A DNA stretch of 64,000 nucleotides from Nostocoides sp. F2B08 (GTDB lineage: Bacteria; Actinomycetota; Actinomycetes; Actinomycetales; Dermatophilaceae), in NCBI RefSeq assembly GCF_009184895.1, contig NZ_WESE01000003.1, positions 186,001-250,000 on the forward strand, in the 5' to 3' direction. How positions within the stretch are numbered: the first letter of the stretch is position 1; every line of letters starts with the position of its first letter. A program made the translations under genes and the position numbers. Below, piece by piece: positions 44,875 through 61,038 of this stretch. The notes beneath the pieces were generated by a model. It was not told where the DNA came from, did not search any database, and saw only the letters and a list, made by a program, of their open reading frames with translations.

Positions 44875-45723
44875 TCAGCTCTCCTCTCCGTCGCCTCGGT
44901 CGAGCATGTCATCGATGATCTGGCAGACAGACTGCCATGCGGGCAGCGCGAACGCGCCGGTGGGTCGCTTCAGCCACAGCACATACTCGATGTTCCCCTC
45001 TTGACCGACCGTCCGGCTTGGCACCGCACCGCAGACCTCCAGGCCGAGGTCGTAGGCGATCCGGACCACCCGGAGCACCGCATCACGTCGACCGGCTCCC
45101 GCCCGGGCGACTCCTCGCCCGTCGAGGCCTCCCTTGCCGACCTCGAACTGTGGCTTGACGAGGAGCAGCAGATCTCCGCCCGGCTTGACCAGGTCATGGA
45201 GTCGGTCCATGACGACGGTCAGCGAGATGAAGCTGAGGTCGGCGACGACGATGTCGGCGGGACCTCCTACTTTCTCGACCCGGAGGTCTCGGACATTGTG
45301 GCCGGACAGATCCGCGACGCGAGGGTCCGAGCGGAGGACGGGAGCGAGCTGACCGTGTCCGACATCCACCGCGCTGACGTGACGGGCCCCCCGTTCGAGC
45401 AGGACCTGGGTGAACCCGCCCGTGCATGCACCGACATCCACCGCCCGCACGTCCGCGAGGGTCGGTCCTCCACCGGGGAGGTCGGTCAGGGCGCCCAGCA
45501 ACTTTCCCGCCGCTCGGGACACCCATCGCGGGTCGAGGGCGTCCTCCGCTGACGTCCGAATGACGATCGAGTCGGACTCCCGGACCGCCCTCGAGGCCTT
45601 GAGCACAGATCGGTCGTTGACGAGGACGACACCTCGGCGCACGAGGTCGTGCGCATGCCCCCGGCTCCGAGCCAGTCCGCGCTCGACCAGAGCGACGTCG
45701 AGCCGGCTCGTGCCGGAGGTCAA
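44875..45723 (-). CDS. tlyA: TlyA family rRNA 2'-O-ribose methyltransferase
   Basis: Homologue of TlyA, which methylates 16S and 23S rRNA and confers capreomycin sensitivity in mycobacteria. The 282 residues have an N-terminal S4 RNA-binding domain (RLDVALVERGLARSRGHA, about 7-60) and an FtsJ-like methyltransferase domain (AVDVGACTGGFTQVLLERGA, VADLSFISL, LLLLVKPQFEVGK). The only suitable start is TTG at 45721-45723, overlapping the stop of the 66-aa gene (TTGA), so translation is probably coupled. Confidence 0.94.
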   Translation of the reverse strand: MTSGTSRLDVALVERGLARSRGHAHDLVRRGVVLVNDRSVLKASRAVRESDSIVIRTSAEDALDPRWVSRAAGKLLGALTDLPGGGPTLADVRAVDVGACTGGFTQVLLERGARHVSAVDVGHGQLAPVLRSDPRVADLSGHNVRDLRVEKVGGPADIVVADLSFISLTVVMDRLHDLVKPGGDLLLLVKPQFEVGKGGLDGRGVARAGAGRRDAVLRVVRIAYDLGLEVCGAVPSRTVGQEGNIEYVLWLKRPTGAFALPAWQSVCQIIDDMLDRGDGEES

Positions 45724-45920
45724 TCGCCGAGGTCGGCGAGGCGCCCCTGCAGCGTTCGCTGAAGCGACTCGGCCAGCTCGATCTGCGCGTCGAGGTCGTG
45801 CGGCTCGGCGGAATCCAGATCACGCAGAGCGGAATCGATGACGATGTCGCCGGTGAGGGGCTCAGCGATCCCCGCCTGTGTGTCGGTCGACGGATCGATC
45901 CGTGTCTCTTGATCGCTCAC
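45720..45920 (-). CDS. Small conserved acidic protein upstream of tlyA
   Basis: 66 residues, acidic, with a C-terminal amphipathic helix (QIELAESLQRTLQGRLADL). No domain name. A protein of this size sits at the same place in M. tuberculosis (Rv1693, between a HAD phosphatase gene and tlyA), supporting a real gene. The GTG start overlaps the stop of the upstream gene (GTGA) and the end overlaps tlyA (TTGA). It may serve partly to couple translation. Confidence 0.75.
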   Translation of the reverse strand: MSDQETRIDPSTDTQAGIAEPLTGDIVIDSALRDLDSAEPHDLDAQIELAESLQRTLQGRLADLGD

Positions 45921-46882
45921 GTCGAGGATGAGCCGGAGTCGCCGGCTGCGGAGGAGGGCGCACCTGAGCCTTTGGCCCCGGCGCTCTTCTGAGCGGCTCC
46001 CCTCGTCGTGCCGGTGCTCTTCTTGGCCGTGCTCCTCTTTGCTGTGCCCCTCTGTGCGGTGCTCTTCTTCGCGGTGCCCGCCGCCGTCGACTTCTTCGCG
46101 GTGCTCTTCTGAGCGGTGCCCGTCGCCGCAGTCGACTTCTTCGCGGTGCTCTTCTTGGCTGTGTTCGAGGCGGCGCTCTTGTTCGCGGTGCTCTTCTTAG
46201 CGGTGAGCGTCGCCGCAGTCGACTTCTTGGCTGTGCTCTTCTTGGCTGCGCCGTTCGAGGCGGTGCTCTTCTTCGCGGTGCCCGCCGCCGTCGACTTCTT
46301 CGCCGTGCTCTTCTTCGCAGTGCTCTTCTTCGCGGTGCCCCTCGCCGCCGTCGACTTCCTCGGCGTGGCTGGCGACGCCGCAGCCGGTTCGCTCACGCCG
46401 GCCGACGAGACCGCCGCCTCGCTCGCCCTCGTCCCCGCGCCCGCCATCAACTGCAGCGCCTCGTCCGCGGGAGCACTGTCCCTGGTGGTGCGGATGACGC
46501 TTGATGCCGCCCCGCCCGCTTTGCCTGCGGCCGCCGCCACTCCGCTCGCGACGAGTCCGCGCAGCTCATCCAACTGCTGCTGCAGTCGCTCGATCGTGTC
46601 CCGCGCCTCCGCGAGCTCAGCACTCGTCCGGGCTTCCGCCTTGGCCACGGCTTCCTCGACCTCACGCCGCACCAGCGCGACGAGCTGACGGCGGTTGCTC
46701 TCGGCCGCCTCCATGAGCTCGTCAGCGATCTTGGCGACCTTCTTCTGGGTCTTCTTACGCTTGGTCTTTCCCTCGATACCGGACAGGGCGACGATGTCGC
46801 TTGCGGCCTCCTTGGCCATGGCTCGAGAGGTCTCACCGAGACCCGATGCGAGCTGTACGTACGACTTGACCGCGTCAATCAT
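45917..46882 (-). CDS. Histone H1-like, lysine/alanine repeat protein with phasin-like N-terminus
   Basis: 321 residues in two parts. The first ~120 residues are helical: MIDAVKSYVQLASGLGETSR, a basic patch TKRKKTQKKVAK, and a coiled coil VRREVEEAVAKAEARTSAEL to about 110. Residues about 170-305 are a low-complexity basic tail built on AKKSTA; KKST occurs 12 times, with RKST, QKST and KRST variants. This resembles PhaF/AlgP-like proteins: a phasin-type domain plus an H1-like DNA-binding tail. DNA or polyanion binding is inferred. ATG 46880-46882 has AGAAGGA about 10 bases upstream. Confidence 0.8.
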   Translation of the reverse strand: MIDAVKSYVQLASGLGETSRAMAKEAASDIVALSGIEGKTKRKKTQKKVAKIADELMEAAESNRRQLVALVRREVEEAVAKAEARTSAELAEARDTIERLQQQLDELRGLVASGVAAAAGKAGGAASSVIRTTRDSAPADEALQLMAGAGTRASEAAVSSAGVSEPAAASPATPRKSTAARGTAKKSTAKKSTAKKSTAAGTAKKSTASNGAAKKSTAKKSTAATLTAKKSTANKSAASNTAKKSTAKKSTAATGTAQKSTAKKSTAAGTAKKSTAQRGTAKRSTAKKSTGTTRGAAQKSAGAKGSGAPSSAAGDSGSSST

Positions 46883-46994
46883 CGGTGGCACTTCCTTCTA
46901 CGAGAGGTGACGGCCGTCGACGCACGACCGATTCACATCACGCTATCCGATTGCGAGTTGTCGCGGCAGCGGCGCAGCGGAGCCGTTTGTCGAC

Positions 46995-47012
46995 TCCCAC
47001 TCCGGAGTGGGA
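46995..47012. terminator. Perfect 18-bp palindrome after HAD gene (possible terminator or operator)
   Basis: TCCCACTCCGGAGTGGGA is a perfect inverted repeat, 46 bases after the HAD phosphatase stop and 112 bases before the histone-like gene. No run of T follows on the minus strand, so termination would be weak; an operator is also possible. The rest of the 175-base gap shows nothing else. Confidence 0.35.
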
Positions 47013-47057
47013 CCCGCGCTCATCGAGGGACGAGTGGTCGGACAGCGGAACCGTCGG

Positions 47058-47852
47058 TCAGTACAGGCCTCTCAGGTCGTCGATGACGTAGGTCGGCCGC
47101 AGCTCCTCCGTCGCCGAGGCGGCCTCGTCCCTCGTCGAGACCCCGGTGAGCACGAGGGCGGACGGCATTCCCGCGGCGTTCGCGCCCGCGATATCGGTAT
47201 CGAGCCGGTCGCCCACGGCGAGAACGAGAGCTGGAGTAACGCCCAATCGTGCTGAGGCGAGCTCGTAGAGGTCGGGGTTGGGCTTGCCGACCACGCGATC
47301 CGGGCTACGGCCGACGGCCCGTTCGACGGCTCCGACCAGTGCCCCGTTGCCGGGGGCTATGCCGCGCTCGTTCGGGATGGTCGCATCGGTGTTCGTCGCG
47401 ACCCACCACGCGCCGGCTGCGATAGCGTACGCCGCCTCGGCCAGGTCCGAGGCTGATACCTGGGGTCCATAGCCCTGGACGACCGTATCGGCATCCTCGG
47501 CGCGCGTGACCACGGTCAGTCCGACGTCCTCCAGGGCCACGCGCAGTCCCGGTCCACCCACGGCCAGCACTGTGGCGGTCGGTCGAGCCTGCAGCACCAG
47601 ATGCGCCGCTCCCTGGGCGCTGGTCACGACCTCCGACGGGTCGACGACGAGGCCGAGGTCGACGAGGTGTTCGGCCACCTCTGCGGCGGAGCGGGACGCG
47701 TTGTTCGTCACGTAGAGGACGGGTATCCCGACCTTCCTCAGCACATCGATCGCGTGCGGGACCGCAGCCGCCCCTCGATAGACCACTCCATCGAGATCGC
47801 AGACCAGGGCCTGGACGCCGCGCAGGAGCGCGCGATCCGGCTGCTCGGTCAT
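47058..47852 (-). CDS. HAD superfamily phosphatase (NagD/PGP-like, class IIA)
   Basis: 264 residues. Motif I is CDLDGVVYRG (nucleophile Asp19, Asp21), motif II VTNNAS, then GKPNPDLYELA with the lysine and GDRLDTDIAGANAAGM with the motif IV aspartates. The cap between them is the IIA type, as in NagD and glycerol-3-phosphate or phosphoglycolate phosphatases; M. tuberculosis Rv1692 at the same position is a glycerol-3-phosphate phosphatase. The substrate here is inferred from that. ATG overlaps the TPR gene stop (ATGA). Confidence 0.9.
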   Translation of the reverse strand: MTEQPDRALLRGVQALVCDLDGVVYRGAAAVPHAIDVLRKVGIPVLYVTNNASRSAAEVAEHLVDLGLVVDPSEVVTSAQGAAHLVLQARPTATVLAVGGPGLRVALEDVGLTVVTRAEDADTVVQGYGPQVSASDLAEAAYAIAAGAWWVATNTDATIPNERGIAPGNGALVGAVERAVGRSPDRVVGKPNPDLYELASARLGVTPALVLAVGDRLDTDIAGANAAGMPSALVLTGVSTRDEAASATEELRPTYVIDDLRGLY

Positions 47853-48787
47853 TCGTCGGCCCAGTCGATGACGACCCCGTCGAGTTCGGCGAGGCGGTCC
47901 CCGGCGTCGGTCATGAGGTCCTGGTCCGCATCGAGCGCCAGGGAGAACAGCCGATGGGCGGCCTCCGTGTCGCCACGGTCCAGCTCGACCTCCGCCTGGG
48001 CGTAGAAAAGTCTGGCCGCCCACGGCTGCCTGCGCGCCAACTTGGTGGCGGGGATCTGCAACGCGACGGCCGCGGCATCCACGTGTCCGAGGTCACGGCG
48101 TATCCCTGAGACGACGATCGCCAGTTCGACGCGGTCCTCGATCGCCAAGGAGCCGACCTCCGGGGAGGCCGCGAGGTCCAGGGCGCGCTCATGTCGCCCC
48201 AAGCCGCGTTCGCAGTCCACCATGAGCGGAAGCAGGTGATTCGACCCACTCAGTCGCTTGACAGTGCGAAACTCACTGAGAGCCCTCCCGAAGTCCCCCA
48301 TGCGGTAGGCCACCATTCCGAGGGCCTCCCGCGCCGCCGGTACTCGGCCGGCGCGCCGCACCGCTGTTTCCGCGTGCGCCAGCGCACCGTCGAGATCCTC
48401 TGCCTCGAGAAGAGCCGCCACCATCACGAGGTGTTTGGCCACCCCGTCCGCATTCTCCTTGCTCAGCGTCCGCAGCTGGTGGTGGACGGCCCGATCGAGT
48501 TCCTTGCCCGTGACCTCAACGGGGATGGCCGGGTCCGGAAGACGGGTTGTCTTCGGTGCAAGACGGGGGCCACCCCGGCGCTCGCTGTTGTCGAACTGAC
48601 CCGGATCCCGTTCTCGCCCTCGTCCGGCACCTTGGGACTCTCGGCGTCCCTGCGAGGATCTCCCACCGCGCCGGTCAGCAGCGCCGGACCCGCGGGGGGT
48701 TCGATCAGACCCGCCTCGGGGCCGGCCGCCCGCTCCCGACGCGCCTCGGGGTCGTGAGTCACTCCGGCCGGAGTTCGAGTCAGTCAC
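47849..48787 (-). CDS. TPR-containing protein with disordered Arg/Gly-rich N-terminus
   Basis: 312 residues. The first ~75 are Arg/Gly/Ser-rich (SGRSDSRPRGASGAGGRPRG), resembling RNA-binding RGG tails. The remaining part is helical with tetratricopeptide-like repeats (VAALLEAEDLDGALAHAETAVRRA, YRMGDFGRALSEFRTVKRL, AQAEVELDRGDTEAAHRLFSLAL). A TPR protein at this location is conserved (Rv1691). Function unknown. The GTG at 48785-48787 gives the start. It is the first gene of the string that ends with the GT4 gene. Confidence 0.8.
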   Translation of the reverse strand: MTDSNSGRSDSRPRGASGAGGRPRGGSDRTPRGSGAADRRGGRSSQGRRESQGAGRGRERDPGQFDNSERRGGPRLAPKTTRLPDPAIPVEVTGKELDRAVHHQLRTLSKENADGVAKHLVMVAALLEAEDLDGALAHAETAVRRAGRVPAAREALGMVAYRMGDFGRALSEFRTVKRLSGSNHLLPLMVDCERGLGRHERALDLAASPEVGSLAIEDRVELAIVVSGIRRDLGHVDAAAVALQIPATKLARRQPWAARLFYAQAEVELDRGDTEAAHRLFSLALDADQDLMTDAGDRLAELDGVVIDWADE

Positions 48788-48871
48788 AGGTCCATCATTC
48801 CCTAGTCCAGTCGCCGAAGCAGGATCAGGTGCAGACCGATCACCAGTCTGCACACAACGCCTGCCAATATG

Positions 48872-48903
48872 ACAAAAGGCCCTTCCGAAGAAGAGCCTTT
48901 TGT
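48872..48903 (-). terminator. rRNA operon terminator
   Basis: A nine-base inverted repeat, ACAAAAGGC and GCCTTTTGT, with a 14-base loop, lies just 3' of 5S rRNA on the minus strand. The A/T-rich outer stem supplies the U run (UUUU) after a GC core, typical of an intrinsic terminator closing the rRNA operon. It also separates the operon from the TPR gene. Confidence 0.8.
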
Positions 48904-48909
48904 TAAGTA

Positions 48910-49028
48910 TGTCCGGCTGCGTCCTACTCTCCCACACCGTCGCCAGTGCAGTACCATCGGCGCTGAAGGGCTTAGCTTCCGGGTTCGGAATGGAGCCGGG
49001 CGTTTCCCCTTCGCTATGACAGCCGAAA
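48910..49028 (-). rRNA. rrf: 5S ribosomal RNA
   Basis: About 119 bases on the minus strand, reading from GTTTCGGCTGTCATAGCG to GACGCAGCCGGAC. It contains the universal CGAACCCGGAAG-type segment (loop C/B region) and a closing stem CGGCTG/CAGCCG. It follows 23S by about 85 bases, which include a hairpin (TTCCCGA/TCGGGAA, 49050-49070). The ends are estimated to within a few bases. Confidence 0.93.
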
Positions 49029-49112
49029 CTCTATGGAGATATCAATCAATTCCCGACCATACCTCGGGAACTGCACAGTGGACGCGATCATCAGGACAAT
49101 CAAAGATTGTGT

Positions 49113-54103
<4,991 letters not shown>

Positions 54104-54751
54104 TTTAGCTCGCAGGCGAACCTGCGAAATCTATACCCAAGAAGGGTTGTTTCACTGACTGAGCAAGAACAACTAGCTGTAAGTAGTTATTCGTTGTCAA
54201 CCAAAGGATTTTCGTTCGAATGACCCGTCGACGGCGCCGTTCGGCGCCGGTTCGAGGCCCCTCGAGACGAGGTTATTGGCATCGATTTTTGACACGCTGT
54301 TGAGTTCTCAAGGTTCGGACGCGCACCGGTCCGCCACCCAGTGGGTGGCTCATCGGGGCAACCGTTCTACTGTATCCGCAGGCTCCAAGCGCGTCAAATT
54401 CGCTGACCGTCTCGATCAGCTCGAGCGTCTTCGCTGGCTGCGGCGATCCACTGTACCAGACCCACAAGGCCTGCTTTTCGGTGGAGTCTGCCCTGGGGAC
54501 CGGCCTGCTTGGTGTGCCCTCGGCGCTTCGCGCCGCGCACCGCTTGGTGTCCGTTCCTCCCTCTCGGGCTGACGAGAAGAAACATTAGACCGGGCTCCTC
54601 CGCGGCGCCAAATCGCCCTGTATCTCGGGCGTGTCGCAGCCCTGAGATGCAGGCGTGGATAGGCGAATTGCCCTGTGCTCCAACGAGTTCGCGCGTCCGG
54701 CCCTCGGGTGGGCGGTCGCGTGCTCCCGGTCGGCGCGCCGCCGAGTGGCGT
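54104..54751 (-). other. rRNA operon leader and upstream region
   Basis: 648 bases without a protein gene, between tyrS and 16S. It holds a promoter candidate (54584-54611) and TTGAGAACTCAACAGCGTG (about 54293-54311), an element common in actinobacterial rRNA leaders and related to boxA antitermination. Two hairpins are also present: CGGCGCCG/CGGCGCCG around 54232-54249 and TTCGCAGG/CCTGCGAG near 54110-54128 just before 16S. The open frames here have no family and look non-coding. Confidence 0.7.
54584..54611 (-). promoter_or_regulatory. rRNA operon promoter candidate
   Basis: On the minus strand, TTGGCG (-35, 54611 to 54606) is 16 bases from TCTAAT (-10, 54589 to 54584), which has 5 of 6 consensus matches. 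It lies about 480 bases before mature 16S, a plausible distance for the first rRNA promoter. Other promoters nearer 16S cannot be excluded. Confidence 0.55.
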
Positions 54752-56053
54752 TCAGCCGTCCCGCCGGCGTGCGGCGGCGAGGTTCTTCTTGCCGCGTCGC
54801 AGGATCGCGGCCACGCCCCCGAGGAAGTCACCCTCCACGAGGACCTGCTCCGGGTCGGCCACGCGTTCGCCGTTCAACGAGACCGCACCTTCGCCGACGA
54901 TGCGACGGGCGGCATTGCGGGACTCCGCCAGGCCCGCGGCGACCAGCGCATCCGTGAGCGTTCCGCCGGGGACCACCCCTCCGCCGGGCAGCTCCTCGAC
55001 AGCATCGGCCAAGGTGCCGGGGTCGAGCACCCGCAGGTCACCACGCCCGAACAACGCCTCGGATGCGGCGATCACCGCGTCGGTCGCGTCGTCGCCATGG
55101 ACGAGCCGCGTCATCTCCTCGGCCAGCGTCCGTTGGGCGGTCCGACGATACGGCTCGACCGTCACCTGGTGTTCGAGATCCCCGATCGCCTCGGGCGAGA
55201 GGTCGGTGAAGATGCGCAGGAGCGTGATCACCGATGCGTCCTCGATGTTGAGGAAGTACTGGTAGAAGGCGTACGGACTCGTCATGTCCGCCGAGAGCCA
55301 GATCGCGTTGCCCTCCGACTTGCCGAACTTGGTGCCGGAGGAGTCGGTGAGCAACGGTGAGGTGAGCGCGTGGACGGCGACCCCCTCGACACGGTGGATC
55401 AGGTCGACCCCGGCGGTCAGGTTGCCCCACTGGTCCGATCCGCCGATCTGCAGGGTGCAGCCGTGGCTGCGGTACAGCTCGAGGAAGTCGTAGGCCTGCA
55501 GCAGCTGGTAGCTGAACTCGGTGTACGAGATACCCTCCTGGCTCTCGAGCCGAGCGGCGATCGCCTCCTTCCGGATCATCTGGTTGACCCGGAAGTGCTT
55601 GCCCACGTCGCGCAGGAAGTCGAGCGCCGTCAACGGAGCGAACCAGTCCAGGTTGTCGACGAGGACCGCCGGGTGCTCGACACCGGTGGACCCGTCGAAG
55701 TCGAGGAATGGTGCGACGAGATCCTTGATCCGGGCGACGTTGTGTGCCGTCTGCTCCCGGGACTTGAGCACCCGTTCCGCCGTCGCCTTCGGGTCGCCGA
55801 TCTGGCCGGTGGAACCGCCGACGAGGCAGATCACCCGATGTCCGGCCCGTTGGAACCGGCGCAGCGCGACGAGCTGGACGAAGTTCCCGAAGTGTAGCGA
55901 GGGAGCGGTCGGGTCGAACCCGCAGTAGACCGTCACCGGACCCGCGCCCAGCGCCGCGCGAAGGGCGTCCTCATCCGTGGTCTGCGCGATCGCTCCGCGC
56001 CACCGGAGCTCGTCGAGAATCCCGTCCCGGGTGATCGCCTGGGTCTGGGTCAC
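54752..56053 (-). CDS. tyrS: Tyrosine-tRNA ligase
   Basis: Class I aminoacyl-tRNA synthetase for tyrosine, 433 residues. The HIGH-like motif is PSLHFGN, the KMSKS-like motif KFGKSEG, and the tyrosine-binding segment YCGFDPTAPSLH plus GGSDQWGN. A C-terminal S4 domain (about 365-425: VAAGLAESRNAARRIVGEGAV) binds tRNA. GTG at 56051-56053 (VTQTQAITRDG) has GAGGA about 9 bases upstream. The 205-base gap before it lacks any T-box pattern. In M. tuberculosis tyrS is close to the TPR/HAD/tlyA group; here the rRNA operon lies between. Confidence 0.96.
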   Translation of the reverse strand: MTQTQAITRDGILDELRWRGAIAQTTDEDALRAALGAGPVTVYCGFDPTAPSLHFGNFVQLVALRRFQRAGHRVICLVGGSTGQIGDPKATAERVLKSREQTAHNVARIKDLVAPFLDFDGSTGVEHPAVLVDNLDWFAPLTALDFLRDVGKHFRVNQMIRKEAIAARLESQEGISYTEFSYQLLQAYDFLELYRSHGCTLQIGGSDQWGNLTAGVDLIHRVEGVAVHALTSPLLTDSSGTKFGKSEGNAIWLSADMTSPYAFYQYFLNIEDASVITLLRIFTDLSPEAIGDLEHQVTVEPYRRTAQRTLAEEMTRLVHGDDATDAVIAASEALFGRGDLRVLDPGTLADAVEELPGGGVVPGGTLTDALVAAGLAESRNAARRIVGEGAVSLNGERVADPEQVLVEGDFLGGVAAILRRGKKNLAAARRRDG

Positions 56054-56258
56054 TGTCCTGCCGTCCTCGTGCGTCGTCGGAGTCGTGGGTGGGGTGCCGA
56101 CCGTGTCCACCGGCCGGGGCCGCAGCGGTATGCGGCGCTCGCCACAGCCTGCCACGTCGCCCTGCAGTGGACCGCGACGGTCCATCCGGTGGCCACGACC
56201 CCGACCGGGTGGGGCCGCGGACTGCCCGCTTGGCCGTCGCCGGCCAACCCCCCGATGG

Positions 56259-56837
56259 TCAACCGGTCGGTAGTGGACGGGAGCCCGACTCCAGATCGAG
56301 AAGCGCACGTTTGAGCGTGGTGCCCCCCGCATACCCCGTCAGCGCACCACCTGACCCGATGACCCGGTGGCACGGGATGACGACGGGGATCGGGTTGCGC
56401 CCGTTGGCGGCGCCGACGGCGCGCACCGCGTTCGGTCGGCCGAGGGACTCGGCCTGCTCTCGGTAGGACCGGGTGACGCCGTACGGGATGGCGAGGAGAG
56501 CGGCCCAGACGTCCCGCTGGAACGCCGTTCCCGCAGGACGGAGCGGGAGGGCGAACTCGGTGCGGGCTCCGTCGACGTACTCGGCCAGCTGGGTGGCCGC
56601 CGGACCCAGCACCGGGTGGTCCTCGGCGCGCACCGGAGTGCCCCAGGCGCCATCGAGCGGCGGATCCTGACCCGGGTAGTGGACGGCGGTGACCGCGACG
56701 TCGTCGGCGACGAGCGTGAACACCCCGAGCGCCGTCGGCGCCGCGGCGTGACGCAGGGGTCCGTGCGCGTCGGAGACGAACGGGCTGTTCGGCCCGGCCT
56801 CGGGGTCGGATCCGGATGGGGTGGACGGTACGGACAT
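56259..56837 (-). CDS. ogt: Methylated-DNA-protein-cysteine methyltransferase
   Basis: Suicide repair protein that transfers the methyl group from O6-methylguanine to its own cysteine. The 192 residues hold the active site [11 protein letters not shown] with Cys156 and an HTH DNA-binding region ([24 protein letters not shown]). The N-terminal ~40 residues are a Pro/Ser-rich extension. The ATG overlaps the Ada-AlkA stop (TGATG) and GAGGAGAG lies just upstream, so coupled expression with the alkylation-response gene is likely. Confidence 0.94.
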   Translation of the reverse strand: MSVPSTPSGSDPEAGPNSPFVSDAHGPLRHAAAPTALGVFTLVADDVAVTAVHYPGQDPPLDGAWGTPVRAEDHPVLGPAATQLAEYVDGARTEFALPLRPAGTAFQRDVWAALLAIPYGVTRSYREQAESLGRPNAVRAVGAANGRNPIPVVIPCHRVIGSGGALTGYAGGTTLKRALLDLESGSRPLPTG

Positions 56838-58384
56838 CAGCTCTCTCCTCGTGGGATGGTCGGACCGGGGTCCGGCAGGTCGTTGACGGGATGGGGCAGC
56901 ACGGCCCAGAGGTGCTGGACCGCGTACGAGCGGAAGGGCCGCCATGCTTCGGCGCGACTCACGAGGTCGCGACCACCCGGCAGGCCGAGCCCGGTTGCGG
57001 CGGCCCGGATCCCGAGATCCGTCGGGATGAAGGCGTCCGGGTCCCCCATGGCGCGCATCGCGACCGTCTCGACCGTCCACGGCCCGATCCCGGGGATGTC
57101 GGCCAGCCGACCTCGGGCCTCGTCGCGGTCGGCGCCCGGGCCGAGGTCGAGGCCGGCGTCGAGAGCGGCGCCGAGACTTCGGACCGTCCGCCGGCGACCG
57201 CCCGGGATGCGGAGCACGTCGTCGGGTGCACCCGCCCACCGCTCCGGTTCCGGGAAGAGCCGGCTCAGCCCGCCGACGGGGTCCGTCACGGGGTCACCGA
57301 GCCTGGCGACAAGGCGGCCGGTGAGGGTTCGGGCGGACGACGTCGAGACCTGCTGCCCGAGCACCGCACGGACGGCGAGCTCCCCCGCGTCGACGGTCCG
57401 CGGAACGCGGCGTCCGGGCGAGCGCCTCACGTGCGGCGCGAGCACGGGGTCGGACGCGAGGGCCTCGTCGACGGCGCCAGGGTCGGCGTCGAGGTCGAGG
57501 AGTGACCGGACCCGGTGCACGGCTGCGGTGAGGTCACGCACGTCGCTGAGGTGCAGGTCGGCCTCGACGTGAGCCCGAGCCGGGTCGGGTGGCCGGACCG
57601 CGACGATGCCATGACCGTGCGGGAGCCGCAGGGTGCGGCGGTAGGCCGTCCCGTTCCACTCCTCGATCCCGGGGACAGCGGTGGCGACGAGATGACCGAG
57701 GAGCTGGCGCGGCTCGAGCGGCGGACGGAACGGCAGGCGCACCCGCACCAGGCTGTAGCCCGCGGCCTGTGCGCCGTCCGGCTCCTCTCCCGCACTGCCA
57801 ACGGCGCCTACGCCCCGTCGGGACGAGGATCGCCCTCGCAGCTCGCTGGGCGAGGTGCCGTAGACGGCTCGGATCGTCTCGTTGAAGGACCGCACGCTGC
57901 CGAACCCCGCAGCCCATGCCACCTCGGTGAGCGGCAGGGCGGAGCGCTCGATCAGGGTGCGAGCGGTCTGCGCGCGCTGCGCTCGGGCGAGCCCCAGTGG
58001 ACCCGCGCCGACCTCGGCGAGCATGAGCCGCTCGAGGTGCCGTGGGCTGTACCCGACCGCAGCCGCGAGTCCCGGCACCCCGACGCGGTCGACGAGGCCG
58101 TCCTCGATCAGGCGGACACTTCGCGCGACGACGTCCGCCCGCACGTTCCACTGCGGGGAGCCCGGCGTCGCGTCGGGCAGGCACCGCTTGCAGGCGCGGA
58201 ACCCCTCCCGGTGGGCGGCCGCCGCGCTCGGGTAGAAGCGCATGTTGTGGGGCGCGGGCGTGCGGGCGGGGCACGACGGCCGGCAGTAGATCCCGGTCGA
58301 CACGACCCCGGTCACGAAGAGCCCGTCGAAGCGGGCGTCCCGGCCCTGGACGGCTCGGACGCACCGGGCGTGGTCGGTGTGCAT
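56837..58384 (-). CDS. Ada-type regulator fused to AlkA DNA glycosylase
   Basis: 515 residues joining three parts. Residues 1-75 are the Ada zinc domain with Cys34, Cys38, Cys65 and Cys68 (YCRPSC, CKRC). Residues about 85-185 are an AraC-type HTH ([36 protein letters not shown]). Residues 210-515 are AlkA with the helix-hairpin-helix [20 protein letters not shown] and an Asp in IPTDLGIR. It likely senses methyl-phosphotriesters through the first cysteine, activates repair genes and excises 3-methyladenine. The Ogt domain of E. coli Ada is encoded separately next door. ATG 58384 preferred over 58393. Confidence 0.93.
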   Translation of the reverse strand: MHTDHARCVRAVQGRDARFDGLFVTGVVSTGIYCRPSCPARTPAPHNMRFYPSAAAAHREGFRACKRCLPDATPGSPQWNVRADVVARSVRLIEDGLVDRVGVPGLAAAVGYSPRHLERLMLAEVGAGPLGLARAQRAQTARTLIERSALPLTEVAWAAGFGSVRSFNETIRAVYGTSPSELRGRSSSRRGVGAVGSAGEEPDGAQAAGYSLVRVRLPFRPPLEPRQLLGHLVATAVPGIEEWNGTAYRRTLRLPHGHGIVAVRPPDPARAHVEADLHLSDVRDLTAAVHRVRSLLDLDADPGAVDEALASDPVLAPHVRRSPGRRVPRTVDAGELAVRAVLGQQVSTSSARTLTGRLVARLGDPVTDPVGGLSRLFPEPERWAGAPDDVLRIPGGRRRTVRSLGAALDAGLDLGPGADRDEARGRLADIPGIGPWTVETVAMRAMGDPDAFIPTDLGIRAAATGLGLPGGRDLVSRAEAWRPFRSYAVQHLWAVLPHPVNDLPDPGPTIPRGES

Positions 58385-58472
58385 ACCGACCATCCTGCGG
58401 TACGCGGAGCACGGTGACCAGCGGAAAACCGACACGGCAGTGACGGGTAGTTCGCGGGCCAGGGACGCCGGC

Positions 58473-61034
<2,562 letters not shown>

Positions 61035-61038
<4 letters not shown>

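Noticed and set aside
54394-54831. 145-codon frame in the rRNA leader
   Set aside because: Overlaps the tyrS end and the rRNA promoter; Arg/Gly-rich translation, no family.
56054-56258. T-box riboswitch ahead of tyrS
   Set aside because: No AGGGTGGNACCGCG-type T-box or specifier stem; a weak AGGGCGACGTGGCA resemblance is not sufficient.
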